A stretch of DNA of 64,000 nucleotides from NCBI GenBank assembly GCA_018402445.1, contig JAGYIT010000017.1, positions 124,001 to 188,000 on the forward strand, in the 5' to 3' direction. A model generated the notes under the pieces. That model searched no databases and had not been told where the DNA came from. It saw only the letters and a list, made by a program, of their open reading frames with translations. Each line of letters opens with the position of its first letter. The stretch's first letter is position 1. The position numbers and the translations under genes are program-made. This DNA comes from Akkermansiaceae bacterium. GTDB taxonomy: Bacteria > Verrucomicrobiota > Verrucomicrobiia > Verrucomicrobiales > Akkermansiaceae. Shown here in pieces: positions 5,438 to 14,105 of this stretch.

Positions 5438-6832
5438 TTAAAGGTTGTCGAGGGGGCTGGGCGAGCCGGCGCCGGGACGTTTCATGACGTGGAGGTAGAT
5501 CATGGTTGTGGAGACATCGGCATGGCCGAGGAGGGTTTGGACGGTTCTGATGTCCGTGCCGGATTCCAGCAGGTGAGTTGCAAAGCTGTGGCGGAGGGTA
5601 TGCGAGGTGATGCGCTTGGGAATTCCTGATTTGCGTACGGCTCCGCGCAATTGACGGGCCATGGAGTCGTCATGGAGGTGGTATCTGGCGACTATTCCGG
5701 TGCGTGGGTGCGGGCAGAGGGTGGCGGAAGGAAAGATGTATTGCCAGCACCACTCCCGGCAAGCGCTAGGCCATTTCCGCTGGAGTGCTTCCGGCATGTG
5801 GACATCGCCCGCACCGACGTCGAGATCCTGGAGATGTTTTTCATGCAGTAGGGCGAGATGGGCCTGGAGTCGTGTCTCAAGGGCTTTGGGTAAGGTTACG
5901 ATGCGGTGTCTGCCGCCTTTCCCATCGTGAATGGTGATGGTGCCCTGTCCGAAATCGAGATCCTTGACGCGGAGGCGCATGGCCTCCATGAGGCGCAAGC
6001 CGCTGCCATACATGATTTGGGCGCATAATTTCCAAGGATCTTCCAGGCTGGCGAAGACAGCGCGGACTTCCTCACGGGTCATGACGACGGGAGGACGGCG
6101 CCGGCCTCCGGCCGGGGTGTAATGATCAAGGGTGAACTCCGGATGGCCGAGGATGTTTTTTGTCAGGAACGCTAGGGCGTTGAGGGCTTGTTTCTGGGTG
6201 GCGGGTGCGACGTGGCGTTCGAGTGCGAGATAATCGAGGTAGTTGGTGATGGCGGCGGGAACGGCGGTTTGAGGTGGGTTTTTGAGTTTGATCAGGCAGA
6301 AGCGGGTGAAGCGGGCGGCCCAGTGGACATAGGTTTCCTCGGTGGCCATCGCCATGTTTTTCAGGCGGATCGCACGGCGGAGGGCGTCGGTGATCCGCGC
6401 CACTTCCTCTTGGGTGTCCGGCAGGGATGCGGGGTCGCACGGTGCGGGGAGGTCGGCGCGGACGGTGATGATTTCACGGGCGCGGGTGCGGTGGGCGGGT
6501 TCGAGGGATTTCGCTTGGTCGGAGAGGGATTGCCAATCGAAGGATAGAGCCCAACCGATTTTCAGGATGTCACGGGCGAGGATGCGGGCGGCATCGATGG
6601 CTTGGCGCATTTGCCAATCGGCGATGGAGGAGGAGCGGCCGAGGGCATCGAACCATTCCTGGGTGCGCCGGGCGGAGTGGTGGCCGCAGGCTTTGGTCCA
6701 TGATTCCGCCCAGCGGATATAATAATCGTGGGCGGCGGGTTTGATGGGGATTGTTTTGAGACGCTGGCTGAATTCCAAGCGGGCGGGGGAAGGAGAAAGA
6801 TCATCCGGCTTTTGCTGGGACGAATTGGGCAT
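5438..6832 (-). CDS. intI: Integron integrase with N-terminal extension
   Basis: A 464-aa tyrosine recombinase that should recombine attI and attC sites. The IntI-only patch RKWPSACREWCWQYIFPS is present near residue 360. Catalytic landmarks are Arg in GSGLRLMEAMRLR (about 277), HTLRHSFATHLLESG (about 411) and the C-terminal LLGHADVSTTMIYLH with the nucleophile Tyr (about 445). Typical IntI proteins are 320-350 aa. Here about 130 extra N-terminal residues look like a second SAM-like core-binding domain. The ATG at 6832 (MPNSSQQKPDD) is chosen because a TTG eight codons upstream lies inside the operator. The gene shares the cassettes' strand, an inverted layout. Confidence 0.93.
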   Translation of the reverse strand: MPNSSQQKPDDLSPSPARLEFSQRLKTIPIKPAAHDYYIRWAESWTKACGHHSARRTQEWFDALGRSSSIADWQMRQAIDAARILARDILKIGWALSFDWQSLSDQAKSLEPAHRTRAREIITVRADLPAPCDPASLPDTQEEVARITDALRRAIRLKNMAMATEETYVHWAARFTRFCLIKLKNPPQTAVPAAITNYLDYLALERHVAPATQKQALNALAFLTKNILGHPEFTLDHYTPAGGRRRPPVVMTREEVRAVFASLEDPWKLCAQIMYGSGLRLMEAMRLRVKDLDFGQGTITIHDGKGGRHRIVTLPKALETRLQAHLALLHEKHLQDLDVGAGDVHMPEALQRKWPSACREWCWQYIFPSATLCPHPRTGIVARYHLHDDSMARQLRGAVRKSGIPKRITSHTLRHSFATHLLESGTDIRTVQTLLGHADVSTTMIYLHVMKRPGAGSPSPLDNL

Positions 6833-6840
6833 GGATGAAT

Positions 6841-6869
6841 TCGTTATTGTGTTCAAAAGAACATTTCAA
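6841..6869 (-). promoter_or_regulatory. intI promoter
   Basis: On the minus strand TTGAAA (6869-6864), a 17-bp spacer and TAACGA (6846-6841) form a sigma-70-like promoter 9 bp before the intI ATG. The -35 is good and the -10 weak. The spacer contains the 14-bp palindrome listed separately, so a bound repressor would block RNA polymerase. The -35 overlaps the stop codon of the upstream GH36 fragment. Confidence 0.6.
6850..6863. promoter_or_regulatory. Perfect LexA-box palindrome (Verrucomicrobia type) controlling intI
   Basis: TGTTCAAAAGAACA is an exact match to the 14-bp palindrome TGTTC-N4-GAACA recalled from memory as the LexA motif of Verrucomicrobium spinosum. It lies between the -35 and -10 of intI. 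In Vibrio and class 1 integrons LexA represses intI, so the same logic with a phylum-specific operator is a strong inference. Confidence 0.8.
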
Positions 6870-7908
6870 GCGGTTTTTTGCGGCTTCGGATTTTTGATGG
6901 GGAGGAAGAGATATTGCAGGGTGTCCGGGATCGTGGTGGTGAGGACGCCGTCCGCGAAGTCCGCGGAGCCTTTCCCGCCGAGGACGGTGACGGTGGCGTT
7001 GTTTGCTTTCAGGAGCGGGATTTCCGTTTTCCAGGAGTTCTCCGCGTTGAGTTCGCGGAAAACGACGCGCCGGGCGCTGCGGCGGTCTTTGGCGACGGAG
7101 GAAAATCCCGTCCAGGCGACCCCGTCCGGCGCGGCGCCGATGGGGATGATGTGGCCGGAGAAAATGGCCTCGCGTTCCTTTTTCCATGCGGCGACCAGCG
7201 GCGGGATGGTCTCGAAGTATTTCCCGGGGAGATTCGAGGTCTCGAACCAACCCAGCGGGCTGGCGAACATGACCGTGGCGAAAAGTGTGTCGGGCGGATA
7301 GGCGGCGGGGGAGAGCGGGTCGCCGCCGTATTGGCCGGGGTTGCGGAGCTGGTTGAGGAACTCCATGCGCAGCCTCACCGGATCGACGTAGGGGGTGAGC
7401 GTCCAGAGGTTGCGCAGGGTGTGTGCGGCCAGTAGTTGCCCCAGTCCGTGTAGCGGTTTTCCAGGAAAACGGGGGCCGACCCGCACGGTGCCGTAATAGC
7501 CGGGACGCAGGCCGGCGGTCGCGTCCGCATCGAAGACCACGCGCCCGTCGGTTTTTTCCAGAACCATGTCGTAGAACCGGCTCAGGTTCGCCTCGGCCGC
7601 GGGGCTTTTCATTTGCACGGCGTCGATCTTCACGTGCTCGACCTGCACGACATCCACCCCGAGCCGCGCCCCGGCCTCGACCTCCTCCATGAGGAACTCC
7701 GCGCTCACCCGCGAATTGCGCGAGCGGTCGCCCCAGGTATTGCTGAGGAACATGCCGTCGCGCTCCGGCTTGTATGTGCGCAGGCAGCGCTGGTAATCCT
7801 GCGTCGCGGCGATGCGGCCCGCGCGACCGCCGGAGTAGGTCAGCACCGTCCACGGATAACCGGGGCCGGCGAATGTGACGCGGCGAAGAGGAGGAAGATG
7901 CGCTTCAT
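6866..7908 (-). pseudogene. GH36 alpha-galactosidase-like gene, internally deleted remnant
   Basis: A signal-peptide start (MKRIFLLFAA, ATG at 7908) is followed by a frame change and then about 340 codons of a GH36-type enzyme: LTYSGGRAGRI, NTWGDRSRNSRVSAEFLMEE, GARLGVDVVQV, KIDAVQMKS, RPGYYGTVRVGP, TLFATVMFASPLGWFE, PDGVAWTGFSS. From memory of the family, the long catalytic-barrel stretch between the DVVQ strand and the KIDAV nucleophile strand is missing, and so is most of the N-terminal domain. Two deletions are therefore inferred and activity is unlikely. The intact C-terminal part ends 34 bp before the intI start, so the intI promoter sits at its tail. It belongs with the adjacent broken sulfatase locus. 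Confidence 0.75.
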
Positions 7909-7950
7909 GGGGCGCACGCTATCAGCGACCCTTGAAACCAGGAAGCACCT

Positions 7951-9502
7951 TCATGGTGCGCCGATCCGGAAAAAGCGATAGGGAGCGGTGTCGTCCGTGA
8001 GGCGAAAACGCAAGCGCATCTTCGAGCCGCCCATGTCGGTCGCGTCGAGGAGCTTCAGGGGATGTTGAAACCAGTTTTGTAAATCCGTGGAGGTGTAGGG
8101 GAGCAGGGTAAAATCATCGCGATCCGTCGCCGCGGAGAAGGAGAATACGGCGTCGTTTTCGCCAAATCCCATGGAAGTGAGATTCTCGAAAGAGAAGGAT
8201 TCATCCGGGCGTGAGCCGCCATTCCGGGGTGCGGAGGGTGGTGAGCGATCCGTAGCGGGAATAAGCGTGGTTTTTTCCGGGCGCGAAAGGGTTGCGCAGC
8301 ATCGGGACGAGCGATGAGCCGACAGCGGTGGCGGGCGGGGTGAGGCCGCAGAGTTCCGCGATGGTGGGGTAGATATCGATGGATTCGACGACTCCCTCCG
8401 CAGGGACTCCAGCGAAGGCTTCGGGGTTCACGGAGGCGGGCGGGCGGATGATGAGCGGGGATTCGAGCGAGCGCTCCAGCAGCTTGTGTTTGCCGATGAG
8501 GCCGTAGTCGTCGAGGCACCAGCCGTGGTCGCCCCACAGGATGACGACGGTATTTTCGGTGAGTCCGAGGGCGTCGAGTTCCGCGAGGATTTTGCCGAGC
8601 TGCACATCGACGTAAGAAACGCTGGCGTAATAGGCGTGGCGGAGTTTCGCGCGGTCGTTGCCGCCGCTGTAGGAACCGACCTCGCTGGAGTTGGTGGTGG
8701 TGGCAGGGTTCGCGCCAGCGGGCGTGGAAAGCGGGTAGGGTGCGGGTAGGGTGGCAGGGTCGTAGAGATCCCAGTAGGCCTTGGGGGCATTGAACGGGAG
8801 ATGGGGCTTGTAGAAGCCGACGGCGAGGCAGAAGCGGGTGCCATCGTCCGCGAACTCGCGGAGTTTCGCGATGGCGGCCTGTGCCATCTGTCCATCAGGA
8901 TACGCATCATCCGGCAGGCTGTTGCCATTTTCATCCACGCCGATCTCCCACGCGGGCGACACGCCGCTCACCCGCGAGGTGCCGTCGGCATAGGCGAAAA
9001 CCGGGTAGTTCTGCGCGCCCCAGCGGTCGTGGTCGTGGACGATCTCATTCCATGAATGGCGCATGTCCGGAAAGGTGGCGGAAGTACGACCACTATCGTT
9101 GTTGACCGGGAAGTTCCAGCGGTAGCCGTCCGGCTCGTGGGTGACTTTCCCCATGGAAACGGTGTGCCAGCCGTTGCGGCGCAGGAGATCGACCCAGCTT
9201 TCCGGCTGTGCGGGCAGCGTGGCAGGCATGGCGTTGAAAGCATCGTTGTCGTCGGTGGCGGAGGTGGGCCGGCGCCCGCTCAGGAGGGCGTAGCGGGAGG
9301 CTCCGCAGGTGGGCACCGCGACGTAGTGGTTGCGGAACATGCGGCCTTGGGCGGCGAGGGAATCCATGTGCGGCGTGACCATGTGGCTTTCCCCGTAGCA
9401 GCCGAGATCCGGGCGGAGGTCATCGAAGGCGACGAACAAAACATTGGGCGGCTGCGCGGCGGCTGTCATGGCCGCACAGGTGAGGATGAGCGCGGTTTTC
9501 AT
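7951..9502 (-). pseudogene. Secreted sulfatase (iduronate-2-sulfatase-like), frame broken near the 3' end
   Basis: The ATG at 9502 gives a signal peptide (MKTALILTCAAMTAAAQ) and the metal-binding start NVLFVAFDDLRPDLGCYGE. TCGASRYALLSGRRP near residues 64-80 is the sulfatase signature C-x-A-x-R, whose Cys is converted to formylglycine. FYKPHLPFNAP and LWGDHGW complete the active site. The reading frame stops at 8201, just after LRTPEWRLT. A continuation beginning PDESFSFENLTSMGFGEND lies in another frame down to 7951 and ends YRFFRIGAP, a typical tail. A short deletion or indel near 8205 separates them. The start overlaps the upstream gene's stop by 4 bp, so they form an operon. Confidence 0.75.
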
Positions 9503-10886
9503 GGATTGGCGGCGTTGATGGCGAAACCGTTGAGGAGGAGGAAATTTTCCGCGCCGTTGGGAATCGTTGAGCGCAGGTTGATGATGAGCGGCGAGGCGCC
9601 ATCGTGGCTGAATCCGAAGGAAATCTGCGGGATCTGCGCATCCCCGATGTAGGTCGTGTTGAGCCCCGCGGAACCCAGCGATGTGCCCTGCACGGAACCC
9701 ATGACCGCGCCGCCGAGGCGCGCCTCGATGGTGTTCGGTGAGGAGCTGTCCGCTCCCTGGGCGAAGCCGTGCGTTGCACCGGTGAAGGTGTCTAGGTGCC
9801 AAGAACGGAAGACGTAAACGCCCGCCGCGAGGTTGGTAATGGAGATGTCGATCGCCCCTTTCCGGGTGGCGATGAAATCGGACACAAGGAACGAGAGCGA
9901 GGTTTCGCCGCCGGGGATCGCGCGGGTGCCATCCCCATTGCCGCCGCGGAACTCGAGCTTTTCCCCATCCGGCTGTGAAACGCTGACCTGCCGGGAGCCG
10001 AAATTTTTTAAGTAAGTTGGGGCGTTGGCCGCCTGCGTTGCGGAGCCGGAGACGGCGCGGAACAGGGATTGGCCGGGTGAGCTGAGGGCGTCGCTGCGGT
10101 TGAAGTCGATCCCGAGGACGAGTGCGCCGGGAGTGAGAGGCGGCGGCGGAACATCCGCAGCCAGGGCGTAACCGACGCCGTCGAACCAGGTGCGAGTGGT
10201 GCTGCCGCCGCCGCTAAGGTTGTTGACGAAAACAGGCACAGTGCCCCCCTGCCCCACCGTGGCTCGGCCGATTTTGACGCCGTGGAGGATTCGGACATCC
10301 TCGGTGAGGAGCGGCGGCGCACCGGCGAAGGTCAAGGTGGACGCGGCGACGGGTGCGGTTCTGTTTCCGGGTCCATCCACGCTGTAGGTGGTGAGCGCGC
10401 CGGACTCCAACCCGGCGGAAATCGTCCAAGTGTTGGTGTTCGGCCCATCCCAAAAGAAGGCCCAGATATCGTAGTCTCCGACCGCGAGGCCGGTGATCGT
10501 CGGTGGTCAGCTCGGGCATCTGGTTTCCGCTATGGATGGACTGGTAAACCGTCCCGTTCGTACCGAGATTTTCGCGCAGCGCCCACTGCGTGTTGTTCGC
10601 GGCAATGGAACCAGGAACGGGATCGAGCCAAGCGGTGTTTTCCGGAGAGCCTCCGGTGGCATAGGTGTTGCCCGTTGCTCCATGCGTGACGTCCACATAA
10701 GTAATCGCGCCGGATACGGTTTCTGCGATTTCCGCAAGTGTTTTCCCGGTCGTGATTTCGATGGCGGAAAACTCGGCGCGTGTGGCGTTGAGGTTGCTAG
10801 TCATCGTGAAAGGCGGCGCTGTTGTGCAGCGGTGCGGCCAAAAGCGTCAACAGGACATGGATCAGGATGACGGGATTGCGTTTCAA
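9499..10886 (-). pseudogene. Large secreted protein of the sulfatase operon, two frame breaks
   Basis: A TTG start at 10886 gives a signal peptide (LKRNPVILIHVLLTLLAAPL). The frame shifts near 10809-10811, consistent with one extra base in a T run on the coding strand, into MTSNLNATRAEFSAIEITTG. It shifts again near 10500, where ELTT joins ITGLAVGDYDIWAFFW by a 1-bp change. The rest is open to 9499 and ends in a beta-rich domain (FRSWHLDTFTGATHGFAQG, NGAENFLLLNGFAINAANP). No catalytic motif is recognised. The pattern fits the large extracellular proteins of Verrucomicrobia. The 4-bp overlap with the sulfatase start indicates co-transcription. The two single-base shifts could be sequence errors. 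Confidence 0.6.
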
Positions 10887-10900
10887 AACAGCTAAGAAAA

Positions 10901-10928
10901 GGGGCGCATCGTTCCCACGATACGCCCC
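10901..10928 (-). terminator. Intrinsic terminator of the PEP-CTERM gene
   Basis: On the minus strand GGGGCGTATCGT, a GGGA loop and ACGATGCGCCCC are followed by TTTTCTT. It lies 25 bp after the stop codon of the PEP-CTERM gene. Confidence 0.75.
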
Positions 10929-10953
10929 AGGGCAAGTGAACGGCACCTACCGA

Positions 10954-11727
10954 TCAACGGCGGCGGCGGAGCAGGCAGAGAACGCCGAGACCACCGAGCA
11001 CGACGACGGATGGCTCGGGGATCACGGTGATGTTGTTGAATTGGACCAAGTCCACATCCAAGACCCCCGCAAGCAAGAAGCCCACTCGGTTGAATTCGGT
11101 GACGGAAATCGATGTATCCGTAAAACTGCCCGCTCCCATTTGTAGCGAATCCGAAGTGCGGATGATCGATGTGTCGATCTGCATGCCGTTTGCAACCCGT
11201 GTGAGCATCATGCTGAGATTGTAGGTGCTGGCAACACCGCTTTCGAAAGGCGCGCCGGGAGCCGGCGCTGAGTCTGTGAGGAGTGTTGAACCACCCGTTA
11301 TGGATGCAAAGCCCGTGGTGTTCGGATCAACATGCTCGAAGATACGTCCGCCATTGGTGGTATCTCCATTGGTTGCAATGTAGCCGAGCCATCCTAAGTC
11401 GTCAGCACTGCCATTCACATTATAGAGTCCCATGCGGAAAGCGTCGCGGAGACCTGACGTTCCCGAGATGCCAGTGAATGTGGCGCTACCGCTGAGGGTG
11501 ATGGTGCTTCCCACCGTGTTCAGGGAGATCGTGGAGAACGAGGCGAAGAGCCATGCGGTATCGGCACTGCCTTCGTCACCCGTTCCGACCGTGGGAGAAG
11601 CGGTGCCCGTGTTGGTCAATACAACGCTGTTGCTTGTATTGGCATCGGCCCATCCGGTGACGAGAGCGGCTTGGACATGGGTGACTGCCAGGCCTGCGGC
11701 GGCAATGAGTATGGATCTGGTTTTCAT
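10954..11727 (-). CDS. PEP-CTERM sorted exported protein
   Basis: A 257-aa protein with a signal peptide (MKTRSILIAAAGLAVTHVQA) and a C-terminal PEP-CTERM signal: IPEPS, then a hydrophobic VVVLGGLGVLCLL stretch and RRRR. Such proteins are exported, processed by exosortase and tied to exopolysaccharide or the cell surface. The central part is a Ser/Thr/Gly-rich beta domain (STITLSGSATFTGISGTSGL) without catalytic motifs. It is monocistronic, with its own terminator, and divergent from the ECF sigma gene, which could control it. No exosortase gene lies in this window. Confidence 0.85.
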   Translation of the reverse strand: MKTRSILIAAAGLAVTHVQAALVTGWADANTSNSVVLTNTGTASPTVGTGDEGSADTAWLFASFSTISLNTVGSTITLSGSATFTGISGTSGLRDAFRMGLYNVNGSADDLGWLGYIATNGDTTNGGRIFEHVDPNTTGFASITGGSTLLTDSAPAPGAPFESGVASTYNLSMMLTRVANGMQIDTSIIRTSDSLQMGAGSFTDTSISVTEFNRVGFLLAGVLDVDLVQFNNITVIPEPSVVVLGGLGVLCLLRRRR

Positions 11728-11806
11728 GGGTTTTTAAGGATTTGGAGATCGCGTTCGGTTCCGAAAACGATTCCTACTGATAGGGTATTCCGCAGCGACG
11801 GGTCCC

Positions 11807-11880
11807 GGTTGTGCGCTTTTTTCATTTTTTCGTTTTCCTTGCCAGCAGCCTGCTGAACTTTTTCAGGAAACCGCACAACC
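11807..11880. repeat. Structured leader upstream of the ECF sigma gene
   Basis: Inverted arms GGTTGTGCG (11807-11815) and CGCACAACC (11872-11880) enclose a T-rich stretch and a small CAGCAG-C-CTGCTG hairpin. It ends 42 bp before the sigma-factor ATG. It could shape the leader RNA or be a protein site; no function is shown. Confidence 0.5.
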
Positions 11881-11922
11881 TAGGGCGTTCCCGCGGTATC
11901 CGAAAGGGAGACACACAAATCC

Positions 11923-12465
11923 ATGGAAGAGGCGGAGGAGAACGAAGAGAAGCTTGTGCAGCTGCTGGTGAACCACCAGTCGGCTCTGCACGCCTTCGTG
12001 CTGGCGCTGCTGCCGGGGCACCCAGATGCGAACGATGTGGTGCAGGAGGTCAACGCCGCGCTCTGGAAAAAGCGGGGCGAATTTGAGATAGGGACGAATT
12101 TCAAGGCATGGATGTTCTCGGTGGCGAGGTTCAAGGTCATGGCGCTGTGGCGGGATGAGAAACGGCGCAAGGTCTGGGCGGTGCCAGAGGAGACGCTGCT
12201 GCTGCTGGCCGATGAGGCGCAGGAAATCTGCCACGACGGCCCTGAGGATCCGCGGCACGCGGCGCTGCGGCAGTGCATCGAGCAACTGCGTCCTGATGAC
12301 CGCAGCCTGATCCTCCGCTGTTATGCCGAGGATCACGGCCTGCAACGCGCCGCCGGGGAACTGGGGCGCAAGGCCGAGAACCTGAAGGGCAGCGTGCACC
12401 GGATCCGCCTAGCGCTGCGCTCCTGCGTGAAACGGAAAATCGGAATGAAGGAGGCTCTGTCATGA
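11923..12465 (+). CDS. ECF-type sigma-70 factor (Planctomycetes/Verrucomicrobia group)
   Basis: A 180-aa sigma factor. Region 2 covers residues 10-80 with the DANDVVQEVNAALWKKRGEF core and FKAWMFSVARFKVMALWRDE. Region 4 covers about 120-170 (CIEQLRPDDRSLILRCYAED, then an RAAGELGRKAENLKGSVHRI helix-turn-helix). It directs RNA polymerase to a small regulon, often surface or polysaccharide genes. It overlaps the following FecR-LamG gene by 4 bp, so the two are translationally coupled, and it is divergent from the PEP-CTERM gene. The anti-sigma role of the partner is inferred from this arrangement. Confidence 0.88.
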   Translation: MEEAEENEEKLVQLLVNHQSALHAFVLALLPGHPDANDVVQEVNAALWKKRGEFEIGTNFKAWMFSVARFKVMALWRDEKRRKVWAVPEETLLLLADEAQEICHDGPEDPRHAALRQCIEQLRPDDRSLILRCYAEDHGLQRAAGELGRKAENLKGSVHRIRLALRSCVKRKIGMKEALS

Positions 12466-14054
12466 GCCGGACGGGCGGACGCATCGATGTGCCGGAGCTG
12501 TGGCGCTTGCTGGAGAAACTGGAGGACAGCTCGCTTGGACCAGCCGAGGGAGAGAAACTCGCGGCGTTGCTCGCCGATTCCCCCGCCGCGCGGCGCGAGT
12601 ATCTGGAGTATTTCCAGCAGACGGCGGTGCTCCGCATGGAGGCGGCGAAACTCCGCGAGATGGGGCTGCTTCCGACGATGGACTGGGCTCTGCCCCGCTC
12701 CTGGTCTTTCCAGCGGTCGATTCTCGCCGCAGCGGCGCTCGTGTTATTCATGGGCGTGATCGCCGCCCTCATCGCGGTTTCGAGGCCGAAGCCCTCGCGC
12801 CTCGCGGCGACCGTCTCCGCGGACACCCGCTGGAGCGTGGACGGCGGTGCGCGGGCGGCGGGAGGCACGCCGCTTGCCGTGGAGGAGGGCTCCACGGTGC
12901 GCGTGACGTCCGGCACAGTGCGGCTGGAAACGGAATCCGGCGACCTGCTTGTGATCCAAGGCCCCGCCGAGGTGGCTTTCCCGAATACCCTTCGCCCGCA
13001 ACTCCGACGCGGCTGGCTTTGGATCGATGCGGAGAAATCGGAGGAGCCGTTCCAAGTGGAAACCGGCGCGCTAATCATCCGCGATATCGGGACGCGCTTC
13101 GGAGTCCGCGCATCCGGGGACGGCCCCATTGAGGTTCATCTGGCCTCGGGAAAAATTGAGGCCATTGATTCCCTGAGCGGGAAACGTCTCGGAGCAATGA
13201 CCGAGGCGCATAAGGCGCACGAATTCTCCGCCGCAGGCCGTGGGGATGAGATCCCGATGGCCCCCGATCCTTTCCCCACGCTACCGGAATTGCTCAGGCA
13301 AACATCGAACTACCGGACGACGGTGCTCGGCCAGGCTCCGGTCGGCTTCTGGTCACTGGATGCGCCAACGGTGTTCCCCCTCACCAACATCATTCCGGGA
13401 AGCCCACCCGGCATGATCGGACAGGATGTGCGAGGCGGCGAACCCGGCCCCGCCCCCAAGGACGGCTTCCACGGGTTTTCCGAAAGCAACCGCTCGCTGT
13501 TTCTGGGTGGTGATTACCAACGCTCGCTGCTGCACGGGATTCATGGCCGGCACGGCGTGAGGCAAAGAGAGGGAGCCGTCTCCTTCTGGATACGCCGCGA
13601 ACCTGGAACGATGGCGAAGGACGAGATCCTCTGGCTTGCGGGTTACGGCGATGATGCTTCCATCATACCTCTCCGGGCGGCGATCCACACGCGCCTCGAA
13701 ACATCCGGCCGCGTCCGTTTCGAAGTGAAAAATGGGGATAGAAACATCCGCCTCCGCTCACCGCAAAACATCGCCGACGGGCGCTGGCACCATCTGGCGG
13801 CGAGCTGGGGGCCGTCTTCGGTGGATCTCTACATCGACGGAGTCCTCGCCGAACGCCGCTCACTGCCAAGCGAGCCCGCGGAAACCATCCTCAGCGGGCG
13901 TCATGTGCGCTTCGGCAAGCCGAGCGAAGACCAGATCAAAACATCCAAGCCCTACCGCGGCTGGGTGGATTCGATCGCGCTCTGGGATCGCCCGCTCACT
14001 GAAACGGAAGTTTCCTGCCAATACGGCGCGGCCCTGGGCGCGGAGAAAAAATGA
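12462..14054 (+). CDS. FecR-LamG transmembrane protein, likely anti-sigma regulator
   Basis: A 530-aa protein. Residues 1-80 form a cytoplasmic helical domain (PELWRLLEKLEDSSLGPAEG). One membrane helix lies at about 86-106 (ILAAAALVLFMGVIAALIAV). A FecR-like periplasmic domain follows at about 125-260 (GSTVRVTSGTVRLETESGDL, then RDIGTRFGVRASGDGPIEV). The C-terminal third is a LamG/concanavalin domain (DGRWHHLAASWGPSSVDLYI, then DRPLTETEV). The layout fits a regulator that senses a periplasmic or glycan signal and restrains the upstream sigma factor. This sigma-FecR-LamG pair is recurrent in Verrucomicrobia. The ligand is unknown. Confidence 0.82.
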   Translation: MSRTGGRIDVPELWRLLEKLEDSSLGPAEGEKLAALLADSPAARREYLEYFQQTAVLRMEAAKLREMGLLPTMDWALPRSWSFQRSILAAAALVLFMGVIAALIAVSRPKPSRLAATVSADTRWSVDGGARAAGGTPLAVEEGSTVRVTSGTVRLETESGDLLVIQGPAEVAFPNTLRPQLRRGWLWIDAEKSEEPFQVETGALIIRDIGTRFGVRASGDGPIEVHLASGKIEAIDSLSGKRLGAMTEAHKAHEFSAAGRGDEIPMAPDPFPTLPELLRQTSNYRTTVLGQAPVGFWSLDAPTVFPLTNIIPGSPPGMIGQDVRGGEPGPAPKDGFHGFSESNRSLFLGGDYQRSLLHGIHGRHGVRQREGAVSFWIRREPGTMAKDEILWLAGYGDDASIIPLRAAIHTRLETSGRVRFEVKNGDRNIRLRSPQNIADGRWHHLAASWGPSSVDLYIDGVLAERRSLPSEPAETILSGRHVRFGKPSEDQIKTSKPYRGWVDSIALWDRPLTETEVSCQYGAALGAEKK

Positions 14055-14105
14055 GCGGAAATCTCCGCCCTTGAGAATCGCCGCATCGATGCGGATAATC
14101 CGCAC

